From CAZNMF01 sp035547155 (lineage in GTDB: Bacteria; Acidobacteriota; Vicinamibacteria; Vicinamibacterales; SCN-69-37): a DNA stretch of 64,000 nt. The stretch spans positions 1-64,000 of the forward strand of contig DASZVJ010000116.1 in assembly GCA_035547155.1 (NCBI GenBank), in the 5' to 3' direction. Positions 16,975 to 25,618 of the stretch are shown in pieces. Each line of letters starts with the position of its first letter. Positions within the stretch are counted from its first letter, which is position 1. Below the pieces are notes generated by a model. That model saw nothing but the letters and a program-made list of their open reading frames with translations, searched no databases and was not told the DNA's origin. The translations under genes were made by a program, and so were the position numbers.

Positions 16975-17776
16975 CGGCTCGTGCGTGGTGCCGCCGGCGT
17001 CCGAATCGCTGCACGACGCGATCGGCCTTGGCCGGAGCGACGACGCCGAGGACGGACAGCCACCACGCCTTCGGCAGGGGATAGACCTCGGCCTTCGGTG
17101 AGATCACGCATTGCACGATCGTGCGTGCGACGTCCTCGGCCGACTGGCTCGGGCCGTGGCCGGCGGTCTCGTGTCCGAAGTCGCGCGAGATCGCATCGCG
17201 GAACTCGGTCCGCGTCGACACCGGCAGCACGACCGACGCGTGGAACGGCGTGCCGACGAACTCGGCGCGCAGCGATTCGATGAACGCGACTTGAGCGGCT
17301 TTCGTCGCGGCATAGACGCTCGATCCGCCGACGCCGCGCCGGCCGACGATCGACGACACGGCGATGATGTGCCCATGGCCCTGCCGGCGCATCGCGAGAA
17401 GCGCGGCGTGCGCCGCGTACAACGTGCCCAGCAGGTTCACATCGACCAGCCGTCGCATCGCGTCCGTCGACGTCTCTTCCAGCGTGCCGTGATAGCCGAT
17501 GCCGGCGTTGCAGATCATCACGTCGAGCCGTCCGCCGGCGTCGACGGCGCGTGCGACGAGCGCCTGCATGTCGGTTTCGCTCGTGACGTCGCCGGGACAC
17601 GCGACGATGAGCCCACCGCCCGCGATGGGCTCATTCGCGAGCGAGTCGAGGCGATCGCCGCGTCGCGCCGACGCGATCACGGTTGCGCCTTCGGCTGCGA
17701 GCTGTCGCGCGACGGCACGGCCGATGCCTGCGGACGCGCCGGTGATGGCGATCACGCGTCCCGCCAGCCGGCTCAT
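16949..17776 (-). CDS. Short-chain dehydrogenase/reductase
   Basis: A 275-residue classical SDR. Features are the cofactor motif TGASAGIGRA (residues about 12-21), NAGIGYHG (about 88), the catalytic serine in AVSSIVGRRG and the YxxxK pair in SVYAATKAAQ (about 153-157). An NAD(P)H-dependent oxidoreductase; the substrate cannot be read from sequence. The C-terminal segment (PLPKAWWLSVLGVVAPAKADRVVQRF) is hydrophobic and may touch the membrane, consistent with a lipid-like substrate. Its start overlaps the proline dehydrogenase stop by four bases (ATGA). Confidence 0.88.
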   Translation of the reverse strand: MSRLAGRVIAITGASAGIGRAVARQLAAEGATVIASARRGDRLDSLANEPIAGGGLIVACPGDVTSETDMQALVARAVDAGGRLDVMICNAGIGYHGTLEETSTDAMRRLVDVNLLGTLYAAHAALLAMRRQGHGHIIAVSSIVGRRGVGGSSVYAATKAAQVAFIESLRAEFVGTPFHASVVLPVSTRTEFRDAISRDFGHETAGHGPSQSAEDVARTIVQCVISPKAEVYPLPKAWWLSVLGVVAPAKADRVVQRFGRRRHHARADADGASHS

Positions 17777-18723
17777 GCGCCCGCACCTCGATCCTCGCGA
17801 AACAGGCTCTTGAGCACGAATCCGACGTTGGCCGGGCGCTCGCCGAGACGCCGCATGAAGTACGGAAACCACTCCTTGCCGAACGGCACGTACACGCGGA
17901 ACCGATAGCCGGCTGCCGACAGCGACGCCTGCAGATCGCGGCGAATGCCGTAGAGCATCTGGAGCTCGAAGCGGTCCTTGTCGATGTGCCGTTCGTCGGC
18001 GAACCGGCGGGCCGCGTCGATGATGGCGGGATCGTGCGTCGCGATCGCCGGATACGTGCCCTGCGCCATGAGCACGCGCATCAACACGAGATACTGGCCG
18101 TCCACTTCTTCTTTCGTCTGGAACGCGACGTCCTTGTGCTCGCGATAGGCGCCCTTGACGAGCCGCACGCGCGCGCCCAGCTCGTTCAACCGCGTCACGT
18201 CGTCCGGCGATCGCCGCAGGCACGACTGAATCACGACGCCCATGTTGCGATAGCCGATGCTCCAGAGGTTCTCGAAGATCTCCAGCGTCTGGGCCGTGTA
18301 CGCCGATCCTTCCATGTCGACGCGGATGAAGAAGTCGGACTCGTTCGCGGCTTCGAGAATGCGCCGGAGATGGTCGGTCGCCGTCGCGCGGTCGACGTCC
18401 AGACCGATCTGCGTGAGCTTGACGGACAGATTGCGGCTGATGCCCGCCGCCGCTGCGGCGCGCATCGTCTCGATGTAGTCCAGCGTGGCCGCGAGTGCGG
18501 GCTCGATGGCGGTGACGCGCTCGCCGAGGTGATCGAGCGTGACCGTGCGTCCCTGCCGCTCGATCGCCTGCGCTGCGGCGATCGCTTCTGGCAGCGTCTC
18601 TCCAGCGACGAATCGCCGCGCGAAGCTGTTCGGTCGACGCATGCCGTAACGCGATGCGACGCGCTTCAGCATCGCGCTGCCGGCGAGCATCGAGAATGTC
18701 GCCTTCGACAGAGACGCGATCAT
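17773..18723 (-). CDS. Proline dehydrogenase (monofunctional)
   Basis: A 316-residue FAD-dependent (beta-alpha)8 barrel that oxidises proline to pyrroline-5-carboxylate. Markers are LSVKLTQIGLDVD, FFIRVDMEGSAYT, VIQSCLRRS, RLVKGAYREHKDVAFQTKEEVDG, IATHDP and ELQMLYGIRRDLQ. The length equals single-domain ProDH enzymes; no P5C dehydrogenase domain is fused or adjacent. The ATG at 18723 shares one base with the stop of the plsB-like gene upstream (TGATG), so translation is probably coupled. Confidence 0.92.
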   Translation of the reverse strand: MIASLSKATFSMLAGSAMLKRVASRYGMRRPNSFARRFVAGETLPEAIAAAQAIERQGRTVTLDHLGERVTAIEPALAATLDYIETMRAAAAAGISRNLSVKLTQIGLDVDRATATDHLRRILEAANESDFFIRVDMEGSAYTAQTLEIFENLWSIGYRNMGVVIQSCLRRSPDDVTRLNELGARVRLVKGAYREHKDVAFQTKEEVDGQYLVLMRVLMAQGTYPAIATHDPAIIDAARRFADERHIDKDRFELQMLYGIRRDLQASLSAAGYRFRVYVPFGKEWFPYFMRRLGERPANVGFVLKSLFREDRGAGA

Positions 18724-19847
18724 CAGTGCGTCGTCCTGCGCGGCGTCAGCAGATGTTGGATCGTCCGCGCGTAGTAGCGCAGGACGATGCGATCGCGCAC
18801 GCGGATGCGTTGTCGCTCGACGACGATGACGCCGCGTTCCTCGAGGCGCGCGACGCCGTCGTCGACGGCCTGACGGCCGGTTTTGACGGATAGATTCGCG
18901 CCGCTGGCGGAGAGCAGGCCGATCAGCTCGTCGATCCGCGCCTGCAGCTCGCTGATGGGCATCTGCGGCCGGCACATCGCGGCGACGAGCGCCGTCGGCA
19001 GCACTTTGTACAGGCGGCCGATCTCGTCGTGGACCTGATGGACGAGCGTCACGAGATCGCGGCGCGACTCCGGATCGACGTTGGCGAGCGGCACGGGCGT
19101 GCCGAACGTCACGAACGCGCGCCCGCGGAAGCCGACGGCGTGGCGGATCATCTCCGCGAGCTCCTGGCTGAACGGCCGCGCGCGCTTCTTCAGCGCCTCG
19201 CGCGAGATGATGCGATCTTCCAGCGTCAGGTCGTACGCGATGGCCATCGGCATCAGCACGATCTCCGCGCGATCCGCGGCGAGCGCCGCCTGGAACAGGC
19301 CGGTCTTGAACGGCTTCAGCTCACCGCTGTAGCTGCGGCCGCCTTCGGCGTAGTAGAGCAGATCGCGGCGCTTGAGCAGCTCCGCGACGTACGCGCGCAG
19401 CGTCGCGAGATACAGCGGGTCCTTGCTGTTGCGGCGCAGCGGCAGCGCACCCGTGACGTGACGATGAATCAGGCCGAGCGGGCCGGTGAACAGGTTGATG
19501 CCCGCGGCCGTGACCGGCGGACGCACGCCGTTGTCGTCGAGCACGAGCGGCTCGATCAGATAGTCGAGATGGCTCTTGTGATTCGAGACGTAGACGACGC
19601 GGCTGTGGCGCGTTGCGTCGATCGCGCGATCGACGTGCTCGGTGATGCGCTTGACCTTGCGGAGGATCGGATAGAGCGGGTGTTGTAACGCGCGATAGAA
19701 GCGATACCGCTGCGTGGTGCGCAGCTCCTCGAGATAGCCCTCGATCCGCTGACGCGCGTCCTCGTCCGGCCCGCCCGCGTCGCCGCGCAAGTACTTGGCG
19801 ACTTCATCGCGAGCCAGGACGGCCTGAGTGATCTCGTCCGGCCTCAC
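18723..19847 (-). CDS. Glycerol-3-phosphate acyltransferase, PlsB-like
   Basis: A 374-residue acyltransferase of the PlsB branch. It has VYVSNHKSHLDYL (HX4D catalytic motif, about residues 88-93), the ALPLRRNSKDPLY region, and YYAEGGRSYSGELKPFKTG, the signature that separates PlsB-type from PlsC-type enzymes. It likely makes lysophosphatidate in phospholipid synthesis at the inner membrane. It is much shorter than E. coli PlsB (about 800), being close to a catalytic core with a C-terminal helical extension. GTG start; TATAGT lies 9 bases upstream with no Shine-Dalgarno. First gene of the operon with ProDH, SDR and cca. Confidence 0.85.
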   Translation of the reverse strand: MRPDEITQAVLARDEVAKYLRGDAGGPDEDARQRIEGYLEELRTTQRYRFYRALQHPLYPILRKVKRITEHVDRAIDATRHSRVVYVSNHKSHLDYLIEPLVLDDNGVRPPVTAAGINLFTGPLGLIHRHVTGALPLRRNSKDPLYLATLRAYVAELLKRRDLLYYAEGGRSYSGELKPFKTGLFQAALAADRAEIVLMPMAIAYDLTLEDRIISREALKKRARPFSQELAEMIRHAVGFRGRAFVTFGTPVPLANVDPESRRDLVTLVHQVHDEIGRLYKVLPTALVAAMCRPQMPISELQARIDELIGLLSASGANLSVKTGRQAVDDGVARLEERGVIVVERQRIRVRDRIVLRYYARTIQHLLTPRRTTH

Positions 19848-19856
19848 GGTTTCCGA

Positions 19857-19862
19857 ACTATA
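19857..19862 (-). promoter_or_regulatory. Putative -10 box of the plsB-like operon
   Basis: TATAGT on the minus strand, 9 bases before the GTG start at 19847; near-leaderless arrangement. Confidence 0.35.
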
Positions 19863-19889
19863 GCAGAGCGTGACGCCGCGGATCGGGCG

Positions 19890-20903
19890 TCAGCGCGCCA
19901 TCGCCTGAACGATCGCGCGGCCGAAGTCGGACGTCGATGCGGTGCCGCCGAGATCGCGCGTCCGCACGCGCCCGTCGGTGAGGACGCGATCGAGCGCCAC
20001 GCGAATCGTCGAGGCGGCGCTCGTCTCGCCGATGTGATCGAGCATCAGCAGCGCAGAGAGCAGCAGCGCCGTCGGATTCGCGACGTTCTTGCCGGCGATG
20101 TCCGGCGCGGTGCCGTGGACGGCTTCGAACACGGCGGAGTCCGCGCCGATGTTCGCGCCGGGCACGACGCCGAGCCCGCCGACGAGACCCGCGCACAGGT
20201 CGGAGACGATGTCGCCGTACAGATTCGGCAGGACGAGCACGTCGAACTGTTCCGGCCGCATCACGAGGTGCATGCAGGCCGCATCGACGATCCGCTCTTC
20301 GTACGTGATATCGGGAAAGTCCTTCGCGACCGCACGCGCCGACTCGATGAACAGGCCGTCGCCGAGCTTCATGATGTTGGCTTTGTGCACGGCCGTGACC
20401 TTTTTGCGGCCCCGGCGCACGGCGTGCTCGAACGCGAATCGCGCGATGCGCGTGGACGCTTTTGCCGTGATGATCTTCAGGCTCTCGACGACGCCGGGGA
20501 CGACGACGTGCTCGAGGCCGGCGTAGAGATCCTCGGTGTTCTCGCGGACGATGACGAGGTCGACGCGATCGAAGCGGCTCGGCACGCCGGGCAGATTGCG
20601 GACAGGACGCAGGTTTGCGTAGAGATCGAGCGCCTTTCGCAGGCCGACGTTCACGCTCGTGAAGCCCTGTCCGATCGGCGTCGTCACCGGCCCTTTCAGC
20701 GCGACGCGATTGCGCCGGATCGATGCGAGCAGCGCGTCGGGCAGGGTCTGGCCCGTCTGTTCCGCCGCAATCAATCCGGCGTCGTGCCGTTCCCAGGTGA
20801 TGCCCGCGCCGGCCGCGTCGAGAATGGCGACGACCGCGTCGGTTACTTCAGGCCCGATGCCGTCGCCGGGAATGAGCGTGATGGTGTGACGCGATGAGGG
20901 CAT
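19890..20903 (-). CDS. NAD-dependent isocitrate dehydrogenase
   Basis: A 337-residue beta-decarboxylating dehydrogenase. The substrate loop reads TPIGQGFTSVNVGLRKALDLYANLRPVRN: the SVN serine and arginines are typical for isocitrate rather than isopropylmalate. NTEDLYAGLEH, KVTAVHKANIMKLGDGLF and DVLVLPNLYGDIVSDL follow. HGTAPDIAGKNVANPTA has the Asp-Ile pair expected for NAD rather than NADP. It would convert isocitrate to 2-oxoglutarate in the TCA cycle. Isopropylmalate or homoisocitrate dehydrogenase is the less likely alternative. It is divergent from the membrane protein gene and shares an AT-rich promoter patch with it. Confidence 0.87.
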   Translation of the reverse strand: MPSSRHTITLIPGDGIGPEVTDAVVAILDAAGAGITWERHDAGLIAAEQTGQTLPDALLASIRRNRVALKGPVTTPIGQGFTSVNVGLRKALDLYANLRPVRNLPGVPSRFDRVDLVIVRENTEDLYAGLEHVVVPGVVESLKIITAKASTRIARFAFEHAVRRGRKKVTAVHKANIMKLGDGLFIESARAVAKDFPDITYEERIVDAACMHLVMRPEQFDVLVLPNLYGDIVSDLCAGLVGGLGVVPGANIGADSAVFEAVHGTAPDIAGKNVANPTALLLSALLMLDHIGETSAASTIRVALDRVLTDGRVRTRDLGGTASTSDFGRAIVQAMAR

Positions 20904-20919
20904 GGCCTACAGCGTGACA

Positions 20920-20925
20920 TATAAT
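20920..20925 (+). promoter_or_regulatory. Consensus -10 box TATAAT
   Basis: A perfect TATAAT in ACATATAATC, set in GC-rich DNA 17 bases upstream of the icd start and 30 bases before GTG 20956 on the other strand. Read on the minus strand, the patch gives TATATG, a possible -10 for icd. Confidence 0.45.
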
Positions 20926-20955
20926 CTGCGCTCCAGTCGTGCCGTGCCGCCGCTC

Positions 20956-22350
20956 GTGAAGGATCTTCGATCGTTCAGCGTCAGCGGGCGCGCGTCCTGC
21001 GGCCGGGCGGCAGCCATCGCGGCGACGCTCTTCCTCATCTTCAACGTCAACTTCCGCGCCATCAACTCGCGCGACACGGCCGTCAACCAGTACGCCGCGC
21101 TGGCGATGGCGGCCACCGGCGGTGTCGATCTCGATCGCTATCCGGCCCTCGTCAAGATCGGTCTCGCGCGCGGCTACATTCAGATGGTCAACGGTCACGC
21201 GCGCTCGTCCTATCCGCTGTTGCCGCCGCTCGTGGCGGCGCCCCTCTACCGCGTCGCGATAGATTTTGGATTGATCGACGCCAGTGATCCGAATGCGGCA
21301 TGGCTGGAAGGTATCGGCGCGCTGACGGCGAGCGCGTGCGTCGCGATCGCGTGCGCCTGCGTGTATCTCACGATCCTCGCGTGGCGCCCCGACGCGCCGG
21401 CGGCGGCGATCGCGATCGCCTGCGGCCTGGCGACGCCGCTCTGGTCGTCCGCATCGCAAGCGCTCTGGAGTCACGCGCCGGCGGCGTTGCTGTTCGGCGC
21501 GGGTGTGTTCACGATGTTCCGCGTCCCTGCGCGCTCGTCGTGGCGCACCGGATCGCTCCTCATGGCCGGCGTGCTGATCGCGCTCGCCGTGTCCTGCCGG
21601 CAGTTGCTCGTGGTCTTCCCGATTGGCCTCGGCATCGGGCTCTGGCGCTCGCGCGAGCCGCGGCGTCATCTGCTCGCCTTCGCGGCGGGCGCGGGCATCG
21701 CGGGCGTCGTGATGATGATCGTCAACAGCCTCGTGTTCGACACGTGGCTCGGCGGTCAGGCGCATCTCTACACCACTGGCGTGAGCCAGGCGACACATGG
21801 CGTGGCGAGCGCCTGGAGCGGCCACTGGCTGTCAGGCATGGCGGGATTGCTTGTCAGCCCGAGCCGCGGCCTGCTGATCTACATGCCGATCGCCGCACTC
21901 GCGGCGATCGGCGCGCGCGACGCATGGCGTGATGGCCCCGTGCCGCGGTACGGGCTGGCCGCTGCGACGGCGGCCTTCGTGGTGCTCTGGGGCAAGTACG
22001 CCGTGTGGTGGGGCGGTCATTCGTACGGACCGCGCTTCGCGGCCGATATCGCCATCCCTCTGGCGCTCCTCGCGTCGTATCCGCTTGCGCGCTGGGCGAC
22101 GATCGGCCTGCGTGTGCGTGCGCTCGTCATCGTGGCGCTCGTCTGGTCAATGGGGATTCAGGCTATTGGCGCGGCGTGTTATCCGGCCGGCGAGTGGAAC
22201 GGCCTGCCGCGCGACGTCGATCTCGCACACGAACGGCTGTGGGACTGGCGCGACTCGCAGATCATTCGTACGGTGTCGGCCGGCACGTATGGCCACTACA
22301 AGTCGAGCCTGGCGCAGATGCCGGCCGCGGCGCCGGCGGATCGCCCCTGA
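20956..22350 (+). CDS. Polytopic membrane protein, GT-C-like
   Basis: About 464 residues with roughly ten to eleven hydrophobic helices, e.g. AAAIAATLFLIFNVNF, ALTASACVAIACACVYLTIL, ALLFGAGVFTMF, LLMAGVLIALAVSC and ALVIVALVWSMGIQAIGAACY. An early acidic loop (INSRDTAVNQYAALAMAATG) sits where GT-C glycosyltransferases keep catalytic acidic residues. The protein may transfer sugar from a lipid carrier in the periplasm, but no family could be fixed. The start is uncertain: an ATG at 20902 is in frame but lies upstream of the consensus TATAAT, so GTG 20956 is preferred. It is convergent with the ABC transporter genes. Confidence 0.65.
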   Translation: MKDLRSFSVSGRASCGRAAAIAATLFLIFNVNFRAINSRDTAVNQYAALAMAATGGVDLDRYPALVKIGLARGYIQMVNGHARSSYPLLPPLVAAPLYRVAIDFGLIDASDPNAAWLEGIGALTASACVAIACACVYLTILAWRPDAPAAAIAIACGLATPLWSSASQALWSHAPAALLFGAGVFTMFRVPARSSWRTGSLLMAGVLIALAVSCRQLLVVFPIGLGIGLWRSREPRRHLLAFAAGAGIAGVVMMIVNSLVFDTWLGGQAHLYTTGVSQATHGVASAWSGHWLSGMAGLLVSPSRGLLIYMPIAALAAIGARDAWRDGPVPRYGLAAATAAFVVLWGKYAVWWGGHSYGPRFAADIAIPLALLASYPLARWATIGLRVRALVIVALVWSMGIQAIGAACYPAGEWNGLPRDVDLAHERLWDWRDSQIIRTVSAGTYGHYKSSLAQMPAAAPADRP

Positions 22351-22370
22351 CCGGCGGCGGCCGATGTGCG

Positions 22371-23117
22371 TCAGATTCCAGCGCGCTGCAGCAGCGCGCG
22401 TGTGGCGGGATGGCTCGGCGCCGTCAGCACCGTCGCCGGATCGCCTTCTTCGACGACGCGGCCGTCCGCGAGGATCAGGACGCGCGACGCGTAGTCTCGC
22501 ACGAAGTCGTCGTCGTGCGAGGTGAGGACGAGCGCGCGGCCGGCGGTCGCCAGTGCGCGCAAGCTCGAGCCGAGCTCGTGACGCCGCGCCGGATCGAGTG
22601 ACGCCGTCGGCTCGTCGAGCAGCAGCAGCGGCGGATCCATGGCGAGCGATCGCGCGATCGCCACGCGCTGCGCCTCGCCGCCCGACAGCTCGCGCGGCCA
22701 CGCCTGCGCGCGCGCACCGACCCCGAGCTCATCGAGCAGCGTTCGTGCCCGCGCCGCTGCCTCATTTCGCGCGCGGCGCTGCACGTGCACTGGCGCAAGG
22801 CAGACGTTGTCGAGCGCCGTCAGGTGCTCGAACAGCGCGTGGAACTGAAAGACGAGGCCGATCTTGCGTCGCAGCGACGCCAGCGCGTCCGATCGCTGCC
22901 GCGGCCCGGCGGCGAGCGTCGTGCCGTCGACGTGAATGTCGCCGCGATCGAACGGCTCGAGCCCGGCGATCGCGCGCAGCACCGTGCTCTTGCCGGCGCC
23001 CGACGCGCCCATGAGCACGACGAGATCGCCGGCGGCGGCCGAGACGTTGACGCCGCTCAGCACGTCGCGCGTGCCGCGGCGGAGATGCAGATCGCGAACG
23101 TCGAGGATCGTGCTCAT
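22371..23117 (-). CDS. Polar amino acid ABC transporter, ATP-binding protein
   Basis: A 248-residue ABC ATPase of the GlnQ/HisP type. Walker A is MGASGAGKST (about 35-44), Q-loop LVFQFHALFEHLTALDN, signature LSGGEAQRVAIARSL, Walker B LLLLDEPTASLDP and H-loop LTSHD. It drives import by the permease/binding-protein fusion encoded upstream, whose stop overlaps this start by four bases (ATGA). Substrate class is inferred from the partner. No second permease gene is present, so the complex probably has a permease homodimer. Confidence 0.9.
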   Translation of the reverse strand: MSTILDVRDLHLRRGTRDVLSGVNVSAAAGDLVVLMGASGAGKSTVLRAIAGLEPFDRGDIHVDGTTLAAGPRQRSDALASLRRKIGLVFQFHALFEHLTALDNVCLAPVHVQRRARNEAAARARTLLDELGVGARAQAWPRELSGGEAQRVAIARSLAMDPPLLLLDEPTASLDPARRHELGSSLRALATAGRALVLTSHDDDFVRDYASRVLILADGRVVEEGDPATVLTAPSHPATRALLQRAGI

Positions 23118-24637
23118 GCCGTCGTCGGCGCCTTCCATTTCGCCTCGAGCCGGCGCGCGACGCGCGCGACCGGCAGCGACATCGCCAGATACAAGGCGCC
23201 GCACAGCAGGCCCGGCACGACCCAGCTCGCCAGATCTGTGGCGAAGATCTGCGTCTGCTTCGACAGCTCCGGTACCGCGATCACGGAGACGATCGACGAG
23301 TCCTTCAACATCGAGACGAAGTCGTTGGTCATCGGCGCCAGGGCGAGCCGCAGGGCCTGCGGCGCGCGGACGAGGCGCAGAATCTGCGCTTCGCTCAGGC
23401 CGAGCACGCGCGCCGCCTCGAGCTGCACGGTGGGAATCGCTTCGAGCGCCGAGCGATAGATTTCACTTTCATAGGCGGCGTAGTTCAGGCCCAGGCCGAT
23501 CAGCGCCGAGACGTACGCGTCCAGCCGCACCACGGTCGCGAAGCCGTAGTAGATGACGAAGAGCTGCAGCAGGATGGGCGTGCCGCGCATGACTTCGACG
23601 TACGCGGACAGGACCGCGCGCACGGGCCACCCGCCGTAGACGCGGCCGATCGCGATCGCCATGCCGCCGGCGATCGCCAGCGCCATCGCGACGCACGACA
23701 ACCACAGCGTCGTCCACGCCGCCCGCAGGAGCGTCGGCAGGAAGTCCCACGTCATCTCCCAGGTCGACGGCGCGGGTGCTGCTGGAACGGCCGCGGCGAT
23801 CGGCGTCTGAGAATCGGCCGCGGCCAGCAGGCGCGCGAACAACTTCGGCTGATCGTCGTTCCACACCCCGGGATACTTGCGGAAGATGGCTTCGAGGCGG
23901 CCATCGCGCATCGCCTGCCGCAGAATCGCATCGACGCGATCGCGCATCGCCGGATCGCGTGGCGACACGATGACGACGTACTGGCTGGTGGCGATGGCGT
24001 CTGGAAGGGTGATGAGGCCGTGCTCGTGCCGCAGCGCGCGATCGGCCAGGATGTGATCGAGCAGGACGCCGTCCACGCGTCCGATCGCCAGGTCCTCATA
24101 CGGATGGACGTCGTCATCGTACGGCTTCGCGATGATCCCGGGCGTGTGATCGAGGATGTCCGCAGCGATGGTGCCGGCGAGCGTGCCGACGGGATGACCG
24201 GCCAGATCTGCGAGCGCATGGACGCGCGCGCGATCGGCGCTCCGGATCGTCAGTACTTCGCGAAACTCGTAGTAGGGAATGCTGGTCGGGATCGTGCGTC
24301 GCCGTGCAGGCGTGTTCTCGATGCCGCTCAGGCCGATGTCGAAGTCGCCGCGCAGCGCGGACTGATCCAGCGACTGAAACGTCAGCTGGACGAATTCCGG
24401 ACGACGACCGAGGTCGTGTGCGATGAGCGCCGCGATGTCGGCGTCGAAGCCGACCATGCGCGACGGATCCCGCGGATCGGCCTGCACGTACGGCGCGCCG
24501 CCCTCCTGATCGCCGCCCCACCGCAAGACGTCGGGCGCCTGCGCATGCAGACCGACGCTTGTCAGCGTGAGCACGGCGATGGCGAGCCGCCACACACGCC
24601 TCGTCTCGCACGATGTCGTTTCGGCGCGCTTCGTCAC
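23114..24637 (-). CDS. Amino acid ABC transporter: periplasmic binding domain fused to permease
   Basis: A 507-residue protein. After an N-terminal signal (RRVWRLAIAVLTLTSVGLHAQ) comes a type II solute-binding domain of the PBPb family (about 35-270: GFDADIAALIAHDLGRRPEFVQLTFQSLDQSALRGDFDIGLSGI..., FREVLTIR, DLAGHPVGTLAGTIAADIL). A HisM/GlnP-type permease with about five helices follows (about 290-505: YVEVMRGTPILLQLFVIYYGF, YESEIYRSALEAIPTVQLEAARVLGLS, DSSIVSVIAVPEL). EAA-loop residues are intact. Fusions of this kind (GlnP) are best known in Gram-positives. GTG at 24637 is chosen since the upstream sigma gene ends at 24667; TAGACT lies 8 bases before it. Confidence 0.88.
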   Translation of the reverse strand: MTKRAETTSCETRRVWRLAIAVLTLTSVGLHAQAPDVLRWGGDQEGGAPYVQADPRDPSRMVGFDADIAALIAHDLGRRPEFVQLTFQSLDQSALRGDFDIGLSGIENTPARRRTIPTSIPYYEFREVLTIRSADRARVHALADLAGHPVGTLAGTIAADILDHTPGIIAKPYDDDVHPYEDLAIGRVDGVLLDHILADRALRHEHGLITLPDAIATSQYVVIVSPRDPAMRDRVDAILRQAMRDGRLEAIFRKYPGVWNDDQPKLFARLLAAADSQTPIAAAVPAAPAPSTWEMTWDFLPTLLRAAWTTLWLSCVAMALAIAGGMAIAIGRVYGGWPVRAVLSAYVEVMRGTPILLQLFVIYYGFATVVRLDAYVSALIGLGLNYAAYESEIYRSALEAIPTVQLEAARVLGLSEAQILRLVRAPQALRLALAPMTNDFVSMLKDSSIVSVIAVPELSKQTQIFATDLASWVVPGLLCGALYLAMSLPVARVARRLEAKWKAPTTA

Positions 24638-24666
24638 GGCGCGATAGTCTACGTCGAGAAACGGCT

Positions 24667-25530
24667 TCAGTGCTGCGCGAGGAAGGCCTCGATCGCGGTC
24701 TTGATCGACGACGAGAGCGAAGCTGGCACGTCCGGAGTGGGCAGGCGCCGGCATGTGGCGAGCACGCGTTTCAGGGAGTCGCACGCGCCTCGGCAATGCG
24801 GACAGTGCGCGAGATGCGTCTCCATCGCCGCGCAGGCGTCCGGCGCGATCTCGCCTTCGAGATAGCGCGAGAAGAGCGCCGGTACGTCGGGACACGCCGG
24901 CGTGCTCGGCGGTGCCGTGCGCGCCGGACCGTCGAGGATCGGTGCGAGCGTCTGCCGGACCGCGACTCGCGCGCGGTGCAGCCGGCTCTTGACCGCGTCG
25001 ACGCTGACGCCAAGGACCGAGGCGACGTCCGGCGCGGACAGGCCTTCGACGTCTCGCAGCACCAGCACCTCGCGCTGCGGGGGATCGAGCGCGTCGATCG
25101 CGTCGAGCAGCGCCCGCGCGAGCTCACGATTGGCGGCGATTCGTTCGGGGCCCGGCGCTGGATCGGCGAGACGATCGGCGAGGCCCGGTCCGGTCGCGGC
25201 GTCGAGCGATTCTTCGGCGGCCGGCGCGAACTTGCTGCGGCGCCGCTTCTTGAGGCAGAACCGGCGCGCGATCGTGTAGAGCCAGCTCGAGACCGAGGAA
25301 TCACCCCGGAAGTCGCGCACCGCGCGCGCCATCGACATCAGGCTTTCCTGCGCGACGTCGCTGGCGTCCTCGGTGTTGCCGCACATCCGGAGGCCGAATC
25401 GATAGAGGTGCGGCTGATAGCGGACGAGCAGGGTCTCGAGCGCGGCCCCATCTCCATCACGCGCGGCCCTCACCAATTCATCGTCGGTCGGTGCGTCCGT
25501 CGCGCCGGCGTGTGACGGGCTCGCGCTCAT
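24667..25530 (-). CDS. ECF sigma factor with C-terminal zf-HC2-type zinc finger
   Basis: A 287-residue protein. Region 2 covers about 17-95 (ALETLLVRYQPHLYRFGLRMCGNTEDASDVAQESLMSM, SSWLYTIARRFCLKKRRR). Region 4 covers about 140-190 (AIDALDPPQREVLVLRDVEGLSAPDVASVLGVSVDAVKSRLHRAR). The tail carries the anti-sigma-type zinc motif HLAHCPHC (H-x3-C-x2-C, about 237-244), normally found in a separate anti-sigma factor. The sigma factor may thus be controlled by its own redox- or metal-sensing domain. It is divergent from the RND efflux operon across 88 bases, suggesting that operon as its target. Confidence 0.88.
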   Translation of the reverse strand: MSASPSHAGATDAPTDDELVRAARDGDGAALETLLVRYQPHLYRFGLRMCGNTEDASDVAQESLMSMARAVRDFRGDSSVSSWLYTIARRFCLKKRRRSKFAPAAEESLDAATGPGLADRLADPAPGPERIAANRELARALLDAIDALDPPQREVLVLRDVEGLSAPDVASVLGVSVDAVKSRLHRARVAVRQTLAPILDGPARTAPPSTPACPDVPALFSRYLEGEIAPDACAAMETHLAHCPHCRGACDSLKRVLATCRRLPTPDVPASLSSSIKTAIEAFLAQH

Positions 25531-25583
25531 TGGACCGGATTTTCGCACGATCCCCGCGCATCCGCTCGTCTCTACGGCCTGCG

Positions 25584-25613
25584 TGAACCCTTTCCGCACC
25601 GGCTGGCTCTTAT
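25584..25613 (+). promoter_or_regulatory. Possible ECF-type promoter of the efflux operon
   Basis: TGAACC (25584-25589), a 16-base spacer and GCTCTTAT (25606-25613) have the spacing and flavour of ECF sigma promoters (GGAAC-N16-CGTCTA). It points at the tolC-like gene and lies in the gap shared with the sigma gene. Transcription would start only a few bases before the ATG at 25619. Confidence 0.35.
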
Positions 25614-25618
25614 GAGCC

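Noticed and set aside
19890..20903. 3-isopropylmalate dehydrogenase
   Set aside because: The SVNVGLR substrate segment and Asp-Ile cofactor pair fit NAD isocitrate dehydrogenase better, and no leu genes are nearby.
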